A DNA stretch of 32,546 nt. Origin: Nitrososphaeria archaeon (GTDB lineage Archaea > Thermoproteota > Nitrososphaeria > Conexivisphaerales > UBA164). Numbering within the stretch: position 1 is the first letter of the stretch; every line of letters begins with the position of its first letter. Under the pieces are notes generated by a model that did no database searches, was not told the DNA's origin, and worked only from the letters and a program-made list of their open reading frames with translations. The stretch lies in assembly GCA_029775955.1 (NCBI GenBank), contig JARVJW010000085.1, positions 1-32,546 on the forward strand, written 5' to 3'. Shown here in pieces: positions 29,302 to 32,546 of this stretch. Both the position numbers and the translations under genes were made by a program.

Positions 29302-29881
29302 GCCAATTGAGAGAAACTTCTACCTTAGAGAAACTATTGAAGTAGCTGAGGAGTTGCTGGGCCAGTTACTGGTTAGGGTAATTGACAAAAACTTAATGGC
29401 TGTTAGGATAACTGAGGTAGAGGCCTACAGAGGACTGTTGGACCCAGCAAGTCATGCGTACAGGGGGAAAGAGGGAAGGGCCAGAATTATGTTTGGAGAC
29501 GTGGGCTATGCTTATGTGTATCTTTCTTATGGCGTCCATTATTGCATTAATGTCGTAGCTAAATCAGAGGACCAGGAGGCTGGCGCAATTCTAATAAGGA
29601 GCGGGGAGCCGGTAATAGGGTACCAATTTATGAAATTGTTCCACGATAGAGAAAAATGTAAGATTTCAAGCGGGCCTGGAAATTTGACAAAGTCATTAAA
29701 TATAAATGCTTCATATAATGGATATGACCTGACTGCAGGTACTGAACTATATATTTCGCGAGGTTGGCTGAACAAAGGCGAAAAAATTGTCAGTAGCACA
29801 AGGGTTGGCATTTCAAGGGCCACTGACAAAAAATGGAGGTTTTTAATTGCCGGCAACTGCACTGTTTCCAAAAAACCCTGA
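29246..29881 (+). CDS. 3-methyladenine DNA glycosylase (AAG/MPG family)
   Basis: This protein of up to 211 residues matches the AAG fold: FYLRETIEVAEELLGQLLVR near the N-terminus, TEVEAYRG with the catalytic Glu59 and Tyr61, DPASHAYRG (His70), and ARIMFGDVGYAYVYLSYGVHYCINVV (80-104). SSGPGNLTKSLNI follows at 141-153. The enzyme removes alkylated and deaminated purines from DNA in base-excision repair. The GTG at 29246 makes it overlap the TatD-like gene by 56 bp; no ATG exists before residue 51, so GTG or another rare start inside the overlap must be used. The two genes are surely co-transcribed. Confidence 0.92.
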   Translation: MKLPERLHLKTLRNITKFKPIERNFYLRETIEVAEELLGQLLVRVIDKNLMAVRITEVEAYRGLLDPASHAYRGKEGRARIMFGDVGYAYVYLSYGVHYCINVVAKSEDQEAGAILIRSGEPVIGYQFMKLFHDREKCKISSGPGNLTKSLNINASYNGYDLTAGTELYISRGWLNKGEKIVSSTRVGISRATDKKWRFLIAGNCTVSKKP

Positions 29882-29939
29882 GCTTTTTGCTAGTCAATAA
29901 AAGATTATAATAATATAGTGTTAACTACAGAAGTTCTGA

Positions 29940-30440
29940 ACGTATTGCAGGCATCCAGAAAAAAACTTTGTGTGGATTGATAAATGCGTTACAATGCCGA
30001 ACAAGATGTACGATTATAATAAGCTCACAAGATTCTGAACGAGAAAAAAGGCCATTTATGAACTTGCATCCAAAACAGATGATTTACAGAACCAGATACA
30101 GCAGACGCAATAGTGCTTCATGGCTGATGCACATGCAATTCAGGCATTTGAAAAATATTTTTCGAGATGCTAATGAGGCCTAGAAAGCTGCAACTTAAAG
30201 AGCAATTATACAGTCGTCTTAAATAACAATAATGATGAATCAGTCAGTTAATATGGGCGGAAAAAACAACTTGTGCAGATTCCATTCAACGGCTCAGGCA
30301 GAGGAATAAATCAAATGCGTATTTTGCACGCAAATGGAACATCAAGCACAACTTTCATAATTGGAAATGTATGAAAACAGTAATAGGTTCCTGTAAAACA
30401 AATAGGGTAAAAACCAGGTTGGATAAGGGAATAAATTTCA
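29940..30440 (+). pseudogene. Decayed TnpB-like N-terminal remnant
   Basis: Fragments across frames include KMYDYNKLTRF, KKAIYELASKTDDLQNQIQQT (30046-30108), SASWLMHMQFRHLKNIFRDANEA (30115-30180) and RVKTRLDKGINFNALA near 30408-30450. The wording suits the helical N-terminal region of TnpB, but stops are frequent and no catalytic motif is seen. It fills the gap between two convergent transcription units. Confidence 0.35.
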
Positions 30441-30458
30441 ATGCTTTAGCCTAACAGT

Positions 30459-30728
30459 TCACTTAAATTTAACCCTGTATACGGAACCGCACTTTTTACA
30501 CGTAAAAATAAGTTTTCCCTTCCTTACTCTTATTGTTTTACTATATATAGGCGGCGAATACGCCTTACACTTTTTACAAAAAAGCAATTTAAGTTCATAA
30601 GGCCGCTTTATCCTGAACTTCATTGTAATCCTATCGGCTAACGCTGCCTGCATTTCTGAAAGTTTGCTTGGCGAATCTCGATATGATTGCATTATTAGAA
30701 ATTTAACTGATTCAACTGCGGCTTTCAT
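30459..30728 (-). CDS. rnp4: RNase P protein component 4 (Rpp21/Rpr2 family)
   Basis: This 89-residue protein has an N-terminal helical part with the DRITMKFRIKRPYELK segment typical of archaeal Rpp21. Next comes a zinc ribbon with Cys51/Cys54 and Cys77/Cys80. Rpp21 pairs with Rpp29 on the specificity domain of RNase P RNA and helps mature tRNA 5' ends. Its ATG lies 17 bp inside the end of sufC, so the two are co-transcribed. The C-terminus is slightly shorter than in many relatives. Confidence 0.85.
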   Translation of the reverse strand: MKAAVESVKFLIMQSYRDSPSKLSEMQAALADRITMKFRIKRPYELKLLFCKKCKAYSPPIYSKTIRVRKGKLIFTCKKCGSVYRVKFK

Positions 30729-31455
30729 TATTTATCCATCCATAGCCTTCCTTGTCTATTTTATCAGCCAATGTAGAATCTCCTTCAACAGCTATTTTGC
30801 CATTTACAAGTATATAAACCACATCTGGCTTAATATACCTTAAAATCCTTGAATAATGGGTTACAATTATAATTGTATTGCTGATTTTAGCATGTATTTT
30901 GTTAATTGCAGAAGCTATTAATTCAAGAGAATCAACATCAAGCCCTGAATCAATTTCATCAAGTATGGCGAACTTTGGCTGCAATACAGCCATCTGTATT
31001 ACTTCCATCTTCTTTTTTTCTCCCCCTGACAGGCCCTCATTAAGGTTCCTTGAAAGTAGCAAATCGTCAATCCCAAGTTCAGATAACTTCTGTTTTACTG
31101 TTCGGTTAAAAACATATGTGCTCAGGTTTTGGCCAGTTACTGTATTATATGCCGTTTTTAAAAATGAAAAACTTGGAACGCCAGGCACTTCTACAGGGTT
31201 TTGAAATGCCAAAAATATTCCCTTTTTTGCTCTCTGGTCTGGAGTAAGGCGGGTAATTTCTTCATTGTCCAAAAAGATTTTTCCGCCATTTATTTTGTAT
31301 TCCGGGTTTCCCATGATAGTAAAGCTTAAAGTGCTTTTGCCTGACCCGTTTGGCCCCATTATCGCATATATTTTCCCGTCATCAAACTTCACGTTAATAC
31401 CATTAAGTATTGTTTTATCATTTATGCCTGCTATAAGGTCATTTACACTCAACAA
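30712..31455 (-). CDS. sufC: SufC Fe-S cluster assembly ATPase
   Basis: An ABC ATPase of the SufBCD iron-sulfur scaffold. It has Walker A GPNGSGKST, the SufC-type Q-loop FLAFQNPVEVPGV, signature LSGGEKKKMEVIQ, Walker B FAILDEIDSGLDVD and switch His in VTHYSRIL. The open frame reaches back to an ATG at 31566, but those first 37 codons (SGRGRSPVRKGGVV region) are read from the right end of a TnpB element. Homology begins at LLSVNDLIAGI, so I place the start at TTG 31455 or 31452. ACATAAATATA (31467-31477) is a possible TATA box. sufB and sufD are not in the window. Confidence 0.92.
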   Translation of the reverse strand: MLSVNDLIAGINDKTILNGINVKFDDGKIYAIMGPNGSGKSTLSFTIMGNPEYKINGGKIFLDNEEITRLTPDQRAKKGIFLAFQNPVEVPGVPSFSFLKTAYNTVTGQNLSTYVFNRTVKQKLSELGIDDLLLSRNLNEGLSGGEKKKMEVIQMAVLQPKFAILDEIDSGLDVDSLELIASAINKIHAKISNTIIIVTHYSRILRYIKPDVVYILVNGKIAVEGDSTLADKIDKEGYGWINNESRS

Positions 31456-31500
31456 TTTAACAATGCTATATTTATGTAAGTTAAAACCTTTCCTAAAAAA

Positions 31501-31528
31501 GTGAACTACCCCGCCCTTGCGGACGGGG
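31501..31528 (-). other. TnpB-element right end next to the sufC promoter
   Basis: On the minus strand AAGCCCCGTCCGCAAGGGCGG (continuing GGTAGTTCAC) contains the stem CCCCG-x-CC / GG-x-CGGGG with a four-base loop, typical of IS200/IS605 right ends. The terminus TTCAC at 31501-31505 is followed by host sequence that includes the sufC promoter. Confidence 0.65.
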
Positions 31529-31575
31529 CTTCTGCCACGCCCGCTTGTTTGGAGCTTCAACGGCAATGCTTGCTT

Positions 31576-32546
31576 TCACATGCGCTTTATGTATTCGAGC
31601 ATGCTAGAGGCATAATCCTCTGCGAGCGTCTCGCCTAGGTTCCCTAGGCAAAGCCCTTCTTGCTTATTTGCAGCACCTACATCCCTATCAAATACTGAAT
31701 GGCATGAAGGGCATACTACCATTCTATCTGATAGGTTCAGATGCTGCACTGTATCACAATTCATGCATACGCCAGTTGTTCTTATGAACCTGCCTACTTC
31801 CAAAGGAGTGCTTGCCTTTAGGCAATTGCGGAATCCTCCTATGGAAGTTTGGTATGTCTTCCTCCCGTAAAACTTTGACCAACTCTTATCATTTTGGTAA
31901 ACAACATATTCATAATTTGACGTCACATAATGTGCAAGTTTGTTATTTATGTCTTTCTTCTGATTGTCCTGGTGCAGAAATCCGCTTTTTATCTTTTGTA
32001 ATAACTTTGTACCTCTTTTTGACCTTTTGCCATATTGGGATCTTGCTTTGTAAAGCTTCTTTATCCTTTCGGGCATTGGCATAAAGTATTGCACCTTAAT
32101 TCCATTTGAGAATCTGGTTCTTTATGCCTAAGTCAATGCCTATTGCTCTGCCGTTATGCACTTTTTCTTCTTTTGGCAAGTATGCAACGACATGAAGTAA
32201 TCACCGTTCCTCTCTATAAAGTAGCAACCTCTGCGTTGCATGGCATTTGATCTATCCCGATTGCTTTGAAATCACCCAAGCCCTGTATATGCACTGTTTT
32301 ATCCTTTATTTTATAGGTTATGCCGTATTGCATTAGGGGTATTGAATGCAGCGCCTTCCTGTACCTTATCTTTCCAATTTTCTTTCCCTTTGCTTTCAAT
32401 AAGGCTTTTGTTGTTGCTCTGCAACCTTTTTATCAGGTATTGTTTCATCTGTGATGACAATACAATCAGCTCCCTTTCTTCGAATTTATCGCCAACCTTT
32501 ACCTTTTTGTCTTTATAAGAAACAGAATCTGTTATGCCTTTTGATA
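31576..32546 (-). pseudogene. TnpB pseudogene, C-terminal core, cut by window end
   Basis: Reading the minus strand from the window end: ERELIVLSSQMKQ-type N-terminal sequence, a one-base insertion near 32384, KKIGKIRYRKALHSIPLMQY (to 32214), and then broken frames with GRAIGIDLGIKNQ (RuvC-I Asp, about 32125-32155). Finally an open stretch 31576-32094 carries KKLYKARSQYGKRSK, the zinc ribbon CMNC and CPSC, and FDRDVGAA (RuvC-III). At least two lesions, at 32100-32213 and near 32384, make it inactive. It transcribes toward sufC. Confidence 0.75.

Noticed and set aside
30712..31566. Full 284-residue SufC starting at ATG 31566
   Set aside because: The first 37 codons are the inserted element right end; SufC homology starts at the TTG near 31455.

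Overview
The window comes from an archaeal chromosome. The 16S gene begins with the archaeal AATCCGGTTGATCC motif. The 16S and 23S genes sit in archaeal-type precursor processing stems. There is an archaeal RNase P protein gene (Rpp21 family). Most gene starts lie 22-30 nt downstream of a TATA box, as expected for leaderless archaeal transcripts. Gene content and the crowd of decayed TnpB elements resemble acidophilic Thermoplasmata, but the genus cannot be named from this sequence alone.

Layout. 1-1110: two back-to-back decayed TnpB elements. 1238-3910 (-): pyruvate phosphate dikinase. 4023-6061: a mobile-element cluster with a TnpB remnant interrupted by an IS5-like element, then a second TnpB remnant. 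6062-8185 (-): an OsmC-like protein and an NCS2 purine permease. 8220-9483: a second, decayed IS5-like element with inverted ends. 9625-13201 (-): a tightly overlapping three-gene operon for a molybdopterin oxidoreductase, a four-cluster ferredoxin and an NrfD-type membrane anchor. 13424-14430: TnpB pseudogene. 14621-16369 (+): CLC chloride transporter, whose last codons and stop come from an inserted TnpB element (16349-17690). 18187-22452: class II fumarase enclosed by two direct copies of one TnpB element plus a third TnpB remnant. 22779-27588 (-): rRNA operon in transcription order 16S, 23S, tRNA-Val. 28537-29881 (+): TatD-like hydrolase and 3-methyladenine DNA glycosylase. 30459-31455 (-): SufC and RNase P Rpp21. 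31501-32546: another TnpB pseudogene, homologous to the one at the window start.

The core genes look intact: central carbon metabolism (ppdK, fumC), respiratory or redox chemistry, nucleobase uptake, chloride transport, DNA repair, Fe-S cluster assembly and RNA processing. At least ten TnpB loci of about eight kinds lie between them, every one broken by frameshifts or truncation. No tyrosine transposase (TnpA) gene is recognisable. Several elements abut 3' ends of genes or sit just upstream of promoters, and their end sequences (hairpin, TGTCA or TTCAC termini, a common left-end motif) remain recognisable. The points most worth following are the shared ends of unrelated TnpB elements, the rRNA operon lacking spacer tRNA-Ala and adjacent 5S with tRNA-Val joined to the 23S processing stem, and a molybdoenzyme operon without a Tat signal.
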